Assembly (NCBI GenBank): GCA_000729835.1
Contig: JFHB01000007.1
Span: 1 to 64,000 of the forward strand
Direction of reading: 5' to 3'
Source: Atkinsonella hypoxylon
Lineage: Eukaryota > Ascomycota > Sordariomycetes > Hypocreales > Clavicipitaceae
Length of the DNA: 64,000 nt
The notes beneath the pieces are model-generated. The model had not been told where the DNA came from. It saw only the letters and a program-made list of their open reading frames with translations, and searched no databases. A program made the translations under genes and the position numbers. This document shows positions 48,781-58,925 of this stretch, in pieces. Each line of letters begins with the position of its first letter. Positions within the stretch are counted from its first letter, which is position 1.

Positions 48781-49074
48781 TTAGATTGCCTCCAGCACAA
48801 TGTGATTGGGCTTGAGAAAGTCTGTTGATGTCTCAATGGCAGTGTCCCCAAGTCGAATGCTGGTTGAGTCAACGGATGGACCTGTTAAGGAGAATGAAGG
48901 TGTTCGAGTGACGAGGCCGTCTGGTTGCTTATGAGGCATAGTTAGCACAAATACGATTCTAATATGCACCAGCCACCACCTACCATACAACATGCTCCAG
49001 CCACATTGCCCCTCTAAATCGCAGGTCACGTTTCTCCGCCCGCTATCGGACACAGGTAAGTTGACTGCATTCAA
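48781..49074 (-). CDS. Possible small gene in the hom6 promoter region
   Basis: The frame encodes 97 residues unspliced. A GTAGGT donor near 48981 and an AACCAG acceptor near 48930, with a GCTAAC branch-like site, could remove a short intron. In phase this yields S-M-L-Y-D-G-L-V-T-R-T-P-S-F-S-L-T, then D-S-T-S-I-R-L-G-D-T-A-I-E-T-S and H-I-V-L-E-A-I at the end, which reads like a genuine protein. The start is uncertain: the ATG at 49074 may be internal to an exon. I recognise no family. It occupies the space expected to hold the hom6 promoter, which argues against it. Confidence 0.3.
   Translation of the reverse strand: MNAVNLPVSDSGRRNVTCDLEGQCGWSMLYGRWWLVHIRIVFVLTMPHKQPDGLVTRTPSFSLTGPSVDSTSIRLGDTAIETSTDFLKPNHIVLEAI
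48865..48871. promoter_or_regulatory. TGAGTCA site upstream of hom6
   Basis: This is the exact reverse complement of TGACTCA, 239 bases upstream of the hom6 ATG. Homoserine dehydrogenase genes are classical targets of Gcn4-type general control, so binding by the CPC1 encoded 3 kb away is plausible. Confidence 0.5.
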
Positions 49075-49109
49075 CTACCTGGTTGCATTCAATCCAAATC
49101 TCCTCAATC

Positions 49110-50259
49110 ATGGCAAACACGAGCTCTGTTTTCATTGCGATCATTGGTAAAATATATTTTCTCGGCGTTCATTGCATTGGCTATAGACATTAACAATGAT
49201 ATAGGCGCGGGAGGGGTTGGAAAATGCTTCCTCTCCCAACTGCGGGACCTTGCTCTCCGGCGACCTTCACCCACGCTGAACCTCTGCTACATTGCCACGA
49301 GCCGCAAAGCTCTCTACAACGACGACTACTCGTCCATAAACATGGACGGGGTGATCGATGCCTTGGCCGACTCTTCCAAAACACCACCATCCCTTCCCGA
49401 CCTGGTGACGTACCTGGCCAAAGCTCCCGGAAAGGCTATCATTGTGGACAATACGAGCTCTCAAGATGTTGCTGATGCTTATCCAACGGTACTCAAGGCT
49501 GGCATAAGTGTGGTCACCCCTAATAAGAAAGCTTTCTCTGGATCCTACGAGTTGTGGCGAGACATCTTCCAGGCTTCTGCTGCTTCTGGTGCTAAGGTCT
49601 ATCACGAGTCATCGGTCGGTGCAGGTCTACCTGTAATCTCGACTCTTAAGGACCTTGTCGAGACGGGCGATGAAGTGACCAAGATCGAGGGAGTATTCAG
49701 CGGCACCATGTCATTTCTTTTCAACTCATTTGCACCAGTCGCTGGTGGTGGCGGCAAGTGGTCCGACGAAGTGAAGAAAGCAAAGAAACTAGGCTACACC
49801 GAGCCCGATCCTCGCGACGACCTTAACGGACTCGATGTTGCTCGTAAATTGACCATCCTGGCTCGTCTGGCGGGCCTGCCTGTCGAATCGCCCACCTCGT
49901 TCCCAGTGGAGAGTCTCATCCCCAAAGAATTGGAATCCTGTTCGAGCGGAGACGAATTCCTGGAAAAATTGCCCACTTTTGACGAACAGATGGAGGAGAA
50001 GAAGGCTTCAGCTGGAAACAAGGTACTCCGATTCGTGGGCAGCATTGACGTACCAACCAAAAGTGTCAAGGTTGGCCTCCAAACATTTGATCCATCCCAC
50101 CCGATTGCCGCACTCAAGGGGAGCGACAACATCATTTCATTCTACACCAAGCGATACGGAAGCAATGCTCTGATTGTACAGGGTGCAGGTGCTGGCGGTG
50201 ATGTAACCGCCATGGGCGTAACTGCTGATCTGATCAAGGTTGTTTCACAAATTGTATAA
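49110..50259 (+). CDS. hom6: Homoserine dehydrogenase
   Basis: The enzyme reduces aspartate semialdehyde to homoserine with NAD(P)H, the branch point toward threonine, methionine and isoleucine, in the cytosol. Exons 49110-49146 and 49205-50259 give 363 residues, the normal length. The 58-bp intron splits the nucleotide-binding motif, which rejoins as I-I-G-A-G-G-V-G-K near residues 11-19. T-P-N-K-K-A-F near 116-122 contains the expected active-site lysine, and D-P-R-D-D-L-N-G-L-D-V-A-R-K near 213-226 is the family signature with catalytic Asp and Lys. No ACT or aspartokinase domain is attached, so it is the monofunctional fungal form. A CPC1-type site lies upstream. Confidence 0.96.
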
Positions 50260-51019
50260 TGAGATGTTGACTTTTTGTGGCATTCTACATCCGTATTGCG
50301 ATGCATGGAAAGTCCATGTTGCGGCGCACAAGGAAAGAATGAAATGACGCATTATCCCTTGTGCGAATTTCGTGCTCTTGCTGTTTTTGCATTCGCAGAT
50401 GAGCCTCTTCCACTTGAAGAATCTGCGAGACCCGAGTGCACATGTGGACTTGAATCGCCACTGCGGTTGTCGGTACGAGTCGAGAAGTGTCGCCACAACC
50501 ACAGGGATATATCTATGGTCAAGAAGAAAAAAAAAGGTAGGATTAAAATCGTGCCAATAAAGGCCTATAGAATTTAGAAACGTTAGTGCTGCGACATGGG
50601 GTGATTTAGAGCGTGAAGCATACGCAAAGAGCTGAGATTGATTGAATGACGAATGATGTGGACTGAGGCACCACGTAGCTCCCCATATCCAACAGAATTG
50701 TCTGCCCTGCATCGGCCATGTTGCTATGCTCTATGTTACCAGGGATTCAAGAAATAGGTCATATGTAATGATGAATTAGAAAATCATTGCTGTCTACGAA
50801 GAGAATAAGGAGGTAATGTTTACGGAAGATGATGCTACGAGAATGGGTGATGCGATGATACACAGGAGCCCCGTTTCCTTGCGCGTGGCAGCTGCTCACC
50901 GCCTGCCTCTTTGGCAAGGTGAAGGTGCGACAGGGCAAAAAAGTGGTCGAGCGAGAAGACATCAATGACAGATTCTGGGCACCACCCTCCACTTCTCTGA
51001 TTCGGCTGAACCCGTAAAC
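50260..51019. other. Intergenic region between hom6 and trm8
   Basis: I see no supported gene. It holds the hom6 3' flank, with a purine run at about 50521-50536, and the trm8 promoter. Confidence 0.5.
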
Positions 51020-51966
51020 ATGCCTGGAGCGCCGAATAAACGGGCGAACCGCGAGAAGTTCAGCCATAGAAAAGATCAGGATGGTGTCGCGAGGATGCCG
51101 CGAAAGCGGTTTTATCGTCAAAGAGCCCACGCCAATCCATTCTCAGATCACACCCTTGAATAGTAAGTACTGCCCTGAAGCCTCCCATTGTATTTGAAAA
51201 TCATTTACCAACATATTTCAGTCCCGATTCACCAGACGCCATGGACTGGTCCAAGTATTACCCAGCTTATGTAGTGCAAGATAAACCAGAGGACTCGAAG
51301 TCAGTCAAGTTGAGCAAAGATGTGGAGGTTGTTGATATAGGATGCGGCTTTGGCGGTCTTCTCGTTGCACTGGCTCCAATGATGCCAGAAACGTTAATGC
51401 TAGGCAAGTGGGCAATCACAACATCATTCAGCTAGACAAAACTGGGAAACAAGACAAAGACACTTACACGGTTGACAGGACTTGAGATTCGAACAAGTGT
51501 AACAGAGTTTGTCCAGGAGAAAATATGGGCTCTACGTGAGCAAAGCGGTGGCAAGCTGTACCAAAATGCGGCGTGTATTCGCGCGAACACAATGAAGTTT
51601 CTTCCAAACTTTTTCAAGAAGGCACAGCTGAGCAAGATATTCATATGCTTCCCAGACCCTCATTTCAAAGCCAGAAAGCATAAGGCGAGGATAGTGTCGA
51701 CAACGCTGAATTCCGAATATGCGTATGCGCTACGCCCAGGCGGAATTGTGTACACTATTACTGATGTAGAAGCGCTGCATTTGTGGATGGTACAACATTT
51801 GGACGCTCATCCCTCGTTTGAGCGAGTTCCGGAAGTAGAGGTAGAGAGGGATCCGTTTGTGAGTGCGATGCAGAATGAGACTGAGGAAGGAAAGAAGGTG
51901 GCCAGAAATCAGGGCCAAAAATTTGTGGCTTTATTCAAACGCTTAGAGGATCCGCCTTGGGAGTAA
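51020..51966 (+). CDS. trm8: tRNA (guanine-N7)-methyltransferase catalytic subunit
   Basis: Trm8 methylates G46 of tRNAs using S-adenosylmethionine, acting with the WD-repeat partner Trm82. Exons 51020-51162, 51222-51403 and 51479-51966 give 270 residues. The basic N-terminus (P-R-K-R-F-Y-R-Q-R-A-H-A-N-P) leads into D-W-S-K-Y-Y-P. The SAM motif V-V-D-I-G-C-G-F-G-G-L is near residue 88, and the family signature F-P-D-P-H-F-K followed by K-H-K-A-R-I-V lies near 170-185. Intron 1 is GT-AG. Intron 2 starts with GCAAGT, a GC-AG intron; only this choice keeps frame and restores L-M-L-G-L-E-I-R across the junction. The Trm82 gene is not in the window. Confidence 0.95.
51404..51478 (+). other. GC-AG intron of trm8
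   Basis: The 75-bp intron begins GCAAGT and ends GACAG. The rest of the donor (G|GCAAGT) matches consensus strongly, as is usual for GC donors. No GT donor in the neighbourhood gives the conserved protein. Confidence 0.8.
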
Positions 51967-52570
51967 AGGATAGATGCTTTTTCACAGCTGCTTGGAGTGC
52001 TTGTTGCAACATTGAACTTACAGTTCAACAACAAGGTGCGCCCCTGGGGGCAGTCATGATGTTATGCTACCCAGAATTCTGTTGTTTGTTTCAGAAGATC
52101 TGCAAATGAATGACTGATCCTATTTGGTCTCAGATTAACTACCGGTAGTCCGCCGCTGTCTGTAGTTGATTGCAGATAAGGAACTATATATACTACGTGG
52201 TGATATGGATCGCAGGCAATTCATGCATTGCTTCAAACCTAATATACGTGGTAGGATTTGGTAGATGGGAATCCATAAGTCCTGCGAATAATATAACATC
52301 AATTGATATTAATTAATATGTACATCTAGACTTTCTTGTTGAACTCTCAGTTCTGCTTGCCTTGCTGCACAGTGACGTGACGTTAAGTGGGTCTTTGCAT
52401 GCCCCTGCGTACGGCCATGTACAGCGATGTACCCCCGGTAGAGCCTGCCCTGCCTCCCTACAACGCCAGCTTGACTGTAGCTTCTGTTCGACCAGGATAC
52501 TTGCCCCCCACATTGTCGATTCTTCTACTGCCTGGCAGAAGATGCAACTTCATGGAATCTAGCTCTGGCT
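51967..52570. other. Intergenic region between trm8 and mdm1
   Basis: No gene is supported. The part near 52380-52550 is C-rich and probably belongs to the mdm1 promoter and leader. Confidence 0.5.
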
Positions 52571-55500
52571 ATGGCCTTGAAGAGACGACATGTGGCTATT
52601 GCTGCGGTAGCCGCCTTTATTTCCTGGGGCCATGCTGTAAGCTGGTTCCCTGTATTGCGCTGGGCGGGATACGCCTTTGTCGCTGGCATCTTCGTCACCG
52701 TTTTGCTATCTGTCGCGACCTTGTTTTCGACCACACAACGGCCGAATCATGCACCCTCTCGGCTTCCTCGAGCTTCATTCCTACGCGCCAGTCACTGGAA
52801 GTCAGAAGTTTCTGCCCTGAAGAAACGCCAAACATATGAAAAACAGCCTCTTGGCCTTGGACGCTCACCGCATGTTGCCAAAGCCTTGGACGACCTCCTC
52901 GAGTTGATATTTCGCGACTTTGTCCGTAGCTGGTATTCCCACATCAGCTCAAACCCGGTGTTTCCCAACGAAGTCGATCGTGCAGTGAGATTTGCCATTG
53001 TCAGCATATTGGAATCCCTGCGTCACAAGGACCTAGCCGAGGTTGTCACTAGCCGCCTCGTACCCATACTCACTGCTCATTTTCGAGACTTCTACGAGGC
53101 CGAAAAGTCGATACGAGGCAAAAAACTTAATCGCTCCGTGACCGAGTCAGAAGAGCTTGATTTGGCCATTGCGTCAAAGTACAAAGATGGCCGCTTGCAC
53201 CCAGCTGCTTCCTTGTCCTCGCCGGACACCAAGATGGTTCAGCAAGATCATTTGCGTTCTCTTATTGAGCGGGTGATGCCTAAAATTTTGCCAGAACATA
53301 TGCTCGCCAGTCGCTCTGTTTTCATCATCATTCGCGAAATAGTCAGCTGTGCTGTTCTGTCCCCAGTACTTCAGATGCTCTCAGACCCGGATACCTGGAA
53401 TCAGGTCATGGAGAATTACGGCCGTACTATGTTGCAGGATAGATCGACAGTGCGCAAGCTCAGAGCTGCTCTTGATCAGCACGCTTCTCCAATTCTTGGA
53501 ACTTTGAAGATGACCAGCGCACCACGACTTGCTCCCGGCGACAGCGAGCGTAAGTTTGAGAAATTCATTCGTAGCATTCGAAAGGTCAATAACTTGTCAG
53601 ATGCGCGACGTTTTCGCAGCGAGGTGGCCAGTCAATTAAAACGTGATTTGCAGCAGGAGAACCAGGACCCCGTATATTTACGACGCCTGGAGATGGGCAA
53701 ACGGATTTTGGATCAAAGAGTGCAACAACTCGCCGCCGGGGGTGACCATACCCCGATAACCTTCACTACTTCTACTTCCACCGCCGCATCAAGATTGGAG
53801 AACGCTACTCTCGTAGAACTCTTGAGGGATGCGTCTGGGTTATCATACTTCATGGAGTATATGGACCGTCAGCGTTTGATGTCTCTGGTTCAGTTCTGGC
53901 TGGTTGTGGACGGATTCCGAAATCCCCTGGAAGATGACGGCCAGGAAGATGACCCCTCCTCTTCTCATCTGCCCATGTGGTCAGAATCTGATAGACTCGA
54001 CTTACAGCAGATCCAGCAGGCCTACCTCTCAAAACCGGAGCTCCATGTTCCGGAATCTTCAAAAAGGGAGGTTCGACAATTTTTGGAAGCTGGGAAGTCC
54101 GCTACGCCACTCCAGTACCATAATGCAAGGAAGTCCATCTTGAAGGCTCAAAGCGCAGTTCTTGAAGAGATGCAGTCTCAGCACTTTCATGGCTTCAAGA
54201 AGTCCGACTTGTATTACAAGTGCCTAGCATCCCAGGAGATGTCGTCAATAGCCGCCACACCGGCGCCCCCAATACCTCCAAAAACTGCCTCTACAACTCG
54301 AGGATCGCAGCCGCCACACCCGTCAAAGCCTAAACCTGTCTCCCGGTTGGCCACATCGGCTTCTAATCAGATTGCGCGATTAACTGGTTCTGCAGTGGAC
54401 CTTCGGGGGGCGGACAAAGATGCAGATCCGTTAAGAGTTCCCCGCCGATCATTAGACGAGGCTGTCTCGACACCGTTATTCGACGATGATGACGCCGACA
54501 ATGAGGGTGGTCTTGGGGATTCCGTACATAGCATTGACCATGATCGATCCTCACAAATAACTCCTGATAAACAGATAGTGCAAGCCGTGGAGCAAGCTCT
54601 CAACAACATTATGGACAATCAAAGACCACAAACAGTGGAGGACCTGAGAGCCTCTTTATTCGGGGATGTGGACGAGAATGATGCCAGTTTCCTTAACGCT
54701 AATGATCGTGGCTCTAATCGAGATTCGATAGAATCATCTCAACCAATCACGGCCCCCAAAGATCAGGAGAAGCCTAGCTTATCATCTTTAGGACTAGTCA
54801 GCGCAGCGTCAAGAATCGGGGTTTTTGTGGATGATGACTTGTTTCAAGATGAAGATAAATTTCTCTCGGATGAAGTTGATGAAGAAGGCAGTCTTAGTGC
54901 CCCCGAGAAAGACGAAGAAGATGAAGTCCATGAGGCAGCACCAGGAGATCTAGGACTAGCCGAAGCCATTACGGCGCTTTCCAACGACATTGATCGTCTT
55001 ACCGCACAAGAAGCTGTTCTCAACTCGCTGACCCGCAAGGCTGAGTTGACGAATAACACATCAGAATTGCGCATCCTTCGCAAATCGAAGGCCAGTCTGC
55101 AGCGGGAGATCCGGCGAAAAGAACTGCAGCGGCAACAGTATGTTGTGCAGGAGAGTGATAACAGCCTTTATGGTCGTTCGACAATCAAGATCAATTCAAT
55201 ACGAGTGGGCAGAGAAGAAGACGGACGCGAGTTCGCCATGTATGTTGTCGAAGTCCAACGAAATGCAGGCGAACAGATGCCTGCGGCGTCCTGGATAGTC
55301 ACGCGACGATATAGCGAATTTCATGATCTACACCAAAAACTGCGGTCCCGATACCCGTCCGTCCGGAATCTCGATTTCCCTCGACGAAGGGTAGTCATGA
55401 AGTTCCAGAGCGAGTTCCTTCGTAAAAGGAGGGGAGCTTTGGAGAAATACCTACGCGAACTTCTCCTTCTCCCTGAGGTATGTCGCAGCCGCGATCTTCG

Positions 55501-56176
55501 GGCATTTCTGTCTCAAAGTGTCATAACTTCGGGCCAAGACATTATGGATCGTGAAGAGAAAAAGGACATTGTGACACGTCTCTACGATTCTGTAGCAGAT
55601 GGCATGGACGATATTCTGGGCAACATCCCTGTCCTGGATCAAATTTCCGTTGCTGGTCATAATTTGATTGCAGCGGCCACGAATCAACTCAATGCGATGC
55701 CACTGGATGTTAGTGAGGATACGTTTCCAGCTGCCGAGGCCGAAGCGGAATTGAATGCGTTTGAAAACAAAGATCTGGAGCCATTTATCAAACCCATCTG
55801 TGACATTTTCCTTGAAGTGTTTGAACTGAATAGAGGAAACAACTGGCTGCGCGGACGAGCTGTGGTTGTAGTCCTCCAGCAACTGCTGGGAGGCACAATT
55901 GAACGAAAAGTCCGTGACAACATCAAGATGTTGTTACAAGAAGAGTCAATTTTGCGCTACGTTAGTATGCTCCAGGATAGCATGTGGCCAAACGGTATTT
56001 TGCAGCGCAACAAAAAACCCAGATCCGCAGCACAAAAGAAGAAGACTCGCACTGAAGCCAGTCTCATGCTAGCAACTCTCGTGCCAGACCTAGCAGGCAA
56101 TGTAGTGGGAAGAGTCAACGCTCAAGCAGCCAGTCGTCGTATCTTTGCCACACTTAACAACGCGCGACTTAAGTAA
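52571..56176 (+). CDS. mdm1: PXA-RGS-PX-nexin C protein, Mdm1/Snx13-Snx14-Snx25 family
   Basis: One intron-free frame of 1201 residues. Two hydrophobic segments at residues 8-52 anchor it in the ER membrane. The PXA domain is at about 98-290 (A-L-D-D-L-L-E-L-I-F-R-D-F-V). The RGS domain is at about 413-551 (S-Y-F-M-E-Y-M-D-R and F-W-L-V-V-D-G-F). A Ser/Asp-rich disordered linker and a coiled coil follow near 780-850. The PX domain is at about 867-985 (R-R-Y-S-E-F-H-D-L, with R-R-R for phosphoinositide binding). The nexin C domain is at about 1060-1185. In yeast Mdm1 tethers the ER to the vacuole and lipid droplets; the animal relatives do similar jobs. Domain order and length are complete. 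Confidence 0.93.
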   Translation: MALKRRHVAIAAVAAFISWGHAVSWFPVLRWAGYAFVAGIFVTVLLSVATLFSTTQRPNHAPSRLPRASFLRASHWKSEVSALKKRQTYEKQPLGLGRSPHVAKALDDLLELIFRDFVRSWYSHISSNPVFPNEVDRAVRFAIVSILESLRHKDLAEVVTSRLVPILTAHFRDFYEAEKSIRGKKLNRSVTESEELDLAIASKYKDGRLHPAASLSSPDTKMVQQDHLRSLIERVMPKILPEHMLASRSVFIIIREIVSCAVLSPVLQMLSDPDTWNQVMENYGRTMLQDRSTVRKLRAALDQHASPILGTLKMTSAPRLAPGDSERKFEKFIRSIRKVNNLSDARRFRSEVASQLKRDLQQENQDPVYLRRLEMGKRILDQRVQQLAAGGDHTPITFTTSTSTAASRLENATLVELLRDASGLSYFMEYMDRQRLMSLVQFWLVVDGFRNPLEDDGQEDDPSSSHLPMWSESDRLDLQQIQQAYLSKPELHVPESSKREVRQFLEAGKSATPLQYHNARKSILKAQSAVLEEMQSQHFHGFKKSDLYYKCLASQEMSSIAATPAPPIPPKTASTTRGSQPPHPSKPKPVSRLATSASNQIARLTGSAVDLRGADKDADPLRVPRRSLDEAVSTPLFDDDDADNEGGLGDSVHSIDHDRSSQITPDKQIVQAVEQALNNIMDNQRPQTVEDLRASLFGDVDENDASFLNANDRGSNRDSIESSQPITAPKDQEKPSLSSLGLVSAASRIGVFVDDDLFQDEDKFLSDEVDEEGSLSAPEKDEEDEVHEAAPGDLGLAEAITALSNDIDRLTAQEAVLNSLTRKAELTNNTSELRILRKSKASLQREIRRKELQRQQYVVQESDNSLYGRSTIKINSIRVGREEDGREFAMYVVEVQRNAGEQMPAASWIVTRRYSEFHDLHQKLRSRYPSVRNLDFPRRRVVMKFQSEFLRKRRGALEKYLRELLLLPEVCRSRDLRAFLSQSVITSGQDIMDREEKKDIVTRLYDSVADGMDDILGNIPVLDQISVAGHNLIAAATNQLNAMPLDVSEDTFPAAEAEAELNAFENKDLEPFIKPICDIFLEVFELNRGNNWLRGRAVVVVLQQLLGGTIERKVRDNIKMLLQEESILRYVSMLQDSMWPNGILQRNKKPRSAAQKKKTRTEASLMLATLVPDLAGNVVGRVNAQAASRRIFATLNNARLK

Positions 56177-57142
56177 GCATCAAAAGCCCGACTTCATGGA
56201 GAGATGATGGCTGACATATATATATATCTCAGTGCTCACCTGGTTTTCACCATGTTAGACGAGCTTATTTCCATCGTATTTAACGATTTGTAAGGATATT
56301 TTAATGGCAAAAAAGAAAGAAGAGAAAAAAAAAGACCCTCCGGTCGGACAGGGAGCGCATGGAACGAGTCAGATAAGATTTTATGAATGAATGGTGAGTT
56401 TCTTGTGAATTTGGCGATAATGTTTCTGCAGCATGGCTTGGCAGCGTTTCTTTGATTGGCTGTTGGTTTTTCCTGGAGGCGAAAGAGGCGCGCACGGGTT
56501 TGTGCAGATAGAGAGTTGCGAATTGACGACGGACAGGCAAGGGGGAAATGTAGATGGCGTTGATGGTGACGCCCAGTGTGAAGAATTTTTGAAGCCATCA
56601 GTTTGGTGGTCGATATCATCAGGCGTTCGCATTTTTTTTTTTTTGACGAACATGTGACGAACAGTCAATAATTATGAGCCAACAACTGGTGCTAGTCGCG
56701 CTGACGGCCGGCACCTGGTAAAAGGTTAAAAATCGAGTGGTCTCGTCTCCACTCTTGCGATCACAGTCTGCTCTCTCGTACGGAGTACATTTTGCCGTTT
56801 GTCACCGCCTGAGTCAGCCTCAGCGTCACATTTGTTGACATTTTGGTCACGTTTTGAGCGTGCAGCTTTCCCCAGGTTCTCCTCACCTCAGCAAGCACGA
56901 GGTCAACGACAACGGCCATCCACCATCTGCGTTGTCCATCCCTCTTGTCTTGAGTGGCACTTCACACCCACCTTCCCGGACTCTTTCTTATCTGGTCCTG
57001 TTCGCAACGCGGCCATTGTATTCTCGACTCCTGGGACCTGAACCTTGGCTTTCCTTCGCTGGTCGCATTGCTTTTTGTTTTCAGCCCATCGCGCATCCAG
57101 GATTCGACCGAGCCTCATAAGCACCCCGATCTGACCGTCATC
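56177..57142. other. Intergenic region with SR-gene promoter
   Basis: No supported gene. Present are an AT dinucleotide run near 56217-56228, a T-tract near 56632-56643, TACGGAGTAC at 56779-56788 and TGAGTCA at 56810-56816. The C/T-rich part from 56850 to 57142 is the likely leader of the SR protein gene. Confidence 0.5.
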
Positions 57143-58925
57143 ATGACTGAGGTCTCAGCTACCAGGCTCTACTTGGGCAACCTTCCTCGCAATGGTCCAT
57201 ATCCACCTACCTTCTTCCTTCTTGGCCTTACCCCTTGGATCCCAACTGACTCGCTTTCACGGCAGCTACCAAGGCCGATATTGAGGCACACTTCGCGACT
57301 CATGGCACCGGAGAAATCACCGAGGTGAAACTGATGAATGGTTTTGGCTTCATCGAGTACAAGGACCCAATGGATGCCCGTGACGTCGTTCCGGGTTAGT
57401 CGACTCTCTGCTTGATTCCTCTGACGTCCAAATTTTCACCACCAACTTCGTCTCGTTACGTGGACTTTGCTAACTCCTTCGCCGAATTTTGGCGCCACCT
57501 TGTTGTAGCTTTTCGTATGTGACAAGAATTATTCCTTTATATCCCGCGCGATGCCATTGCGCAAGCGATTATACGCCAAAGTAATGAGCCCATGATACTA
57601 ACTCCCGTAAACAGATGGATCTGATTTCATGGGAGAGCGCCTGACGGTCCAATTTGCTCGGGGACCTCGAAACAGGGAGAGTGGTTTCTCTACGCATGAG
57701 CGCGCTCCGCCGCGACCTCGACGAACCCCTCACCGGATGCAGATTACAGGGCTCCCAAACGAAACCAGTTGGCAGGTCTGTCTCTCATTCCCCGCTCATT
57801 ACCACCGGACTCCCTTGGGTTTTCCGTCTCAATCTGTGTGACTTGGATGGTCTTTGCACCATGAGATAGTCGGCTAGTATCTGATCTTGACGAGTCATTT
57901 TGCACCTTTGTGTAACATGGATCCGGCAGCACTTGAACTTTGAAACATCACTTCGGGACGGAGAGCAAACCTCAGAAGCCCAGGTTGTTTGCTCTTGCCT
58001 CCTCTGGTCTGTTCTCGGTCTTCGGTGCTCAGCACGCTTCTCTTGTTGCACGCCGGAATGCTTGATGGATTCGTTGTGGCACACATGGATATTTTCTTTC
58101 TCTTCTGGCATCGCGTTCATCGCCTACGGCCACTCCTTGGAACAAGGACTTACGTGGATTCTGGTTTTAGGACCTCAAAGATTTTGCACGTCAGCCCGGA
58201 CTTGACGTGGTCTACTCCGAGACGGGACGAGATTCCAACGGAAGAGGGTAAGTTCAGTCTTGTGGTGCAGCCCTTTCACGTGACAGGATGGCTAACGCAG
58301 TATCTACCAGCTTTGTTGAATACGAGACTGCTGCTGATTTGAGGACCGCTGTTGAGAAACTCGACGGTCGCGAATTCAAAGGAAATCGCGTTGAGTGTGT
58401 CGCTGATGTACGTCACTATTGAGCCCCAAACTGCAACGCATGGTAAAGGCATCGCTGACATAGCGATTGATCCAGACCCAGCCCGATATGCCCCCGCGTG
58501 AGGGACGCGGTCGTTCTCGCTCGCCAGGCGGTGGTGGCGGACGACGCCACTATGGCGCCTCACGATTCGACAACCATGATCGACGTGGCCCGCCTCGAGG
58601 CGGCGGCGGTGGATATAGTCCTCGTCGCGATCCTGGACCCTACGGGTATCGTGATCGAAGCCCGAGACGCGAGTATTACGATGACCGCGCTCGCTATCGA
58701 TCTCCACCTCGCGGGCCACCCCCCATGGACGACTATGGCCCTCCTCGCGGCCGTTACGATGAACCTTATCGCAGGGACTATGTTCCTCCTCCCCCTCCTG
58801 CCGATCCTTATGCCAACGGCCGCCAATACGATAGACCTCCGAGGGATTTTCCTCCGCGAGAGCCTGCATACCCACCGCGGGATGGGTATACTCGTGAATA
58901 TGACCGAGGTGGACGGTACTGGTAA
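57143..58925 (+). CDS. SR-type splicing factor with two RRMs
   Basis: SR proteins bind exonic RNA and help the spliceosome choose splice sites. Exons 57143-57194, 57266-57394, 57615-57775, 58171-58247, 58311-58407 and 58476-58925 give 321 residues. RRM1 spans about 7-75 (R-L-Y-L-G-N-L-P as RNP2, N-G-F-G-F-I-E-Y as RNP1). The second, pseudo-RRM spans about 100-172 and contains S-W-Q-D-L-K-D, the heptapeptide that defines SR proteins; it is assembled across the exon 3/4 junction. The tail is rich in R, G, P, S and Y (R-S-R-S-P, R-D-R-S-P-R-R-E), an RS/RGG mix. It resembles fission-yeast Srp2 or metazoan SRSF1. Intron 1 has an atypical GTCCAT donor and intron 3 is 395 bp with a weak GTCTGT donor. 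Confidence 0.92.
57776..58170 (+). other. Long intron 3 of the SR gene
   Basis: At 395 bp it is several times longer than most other introns here and begins with a poor donor (CAG|GTCTGT). It separates the codons for S-W-Q and D-L-K-D. I see no snoRNA boxes or open frame. Retention would end the protein inside RRM2, so it is a candidate for autoregulated splicing. Confidence 0.6.

Larger units (their letters stand above)
48631..49109. promoter_or_regulatory. Divergent promoter between CCDC174-like gene and hom6
   Basis: This 479-bp region separates the two start codons. It contains TGAGTCA at 48865-48871 and a small minus-strand frame (48781-49074) that is described separately. Confidence 0.5.

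Noticed and set aside
49075..49114. Upstream exon for the small frame in the hom6 promoter
   Set aside because: It would need a 36-base intron and would overlap the hom6 start codon.
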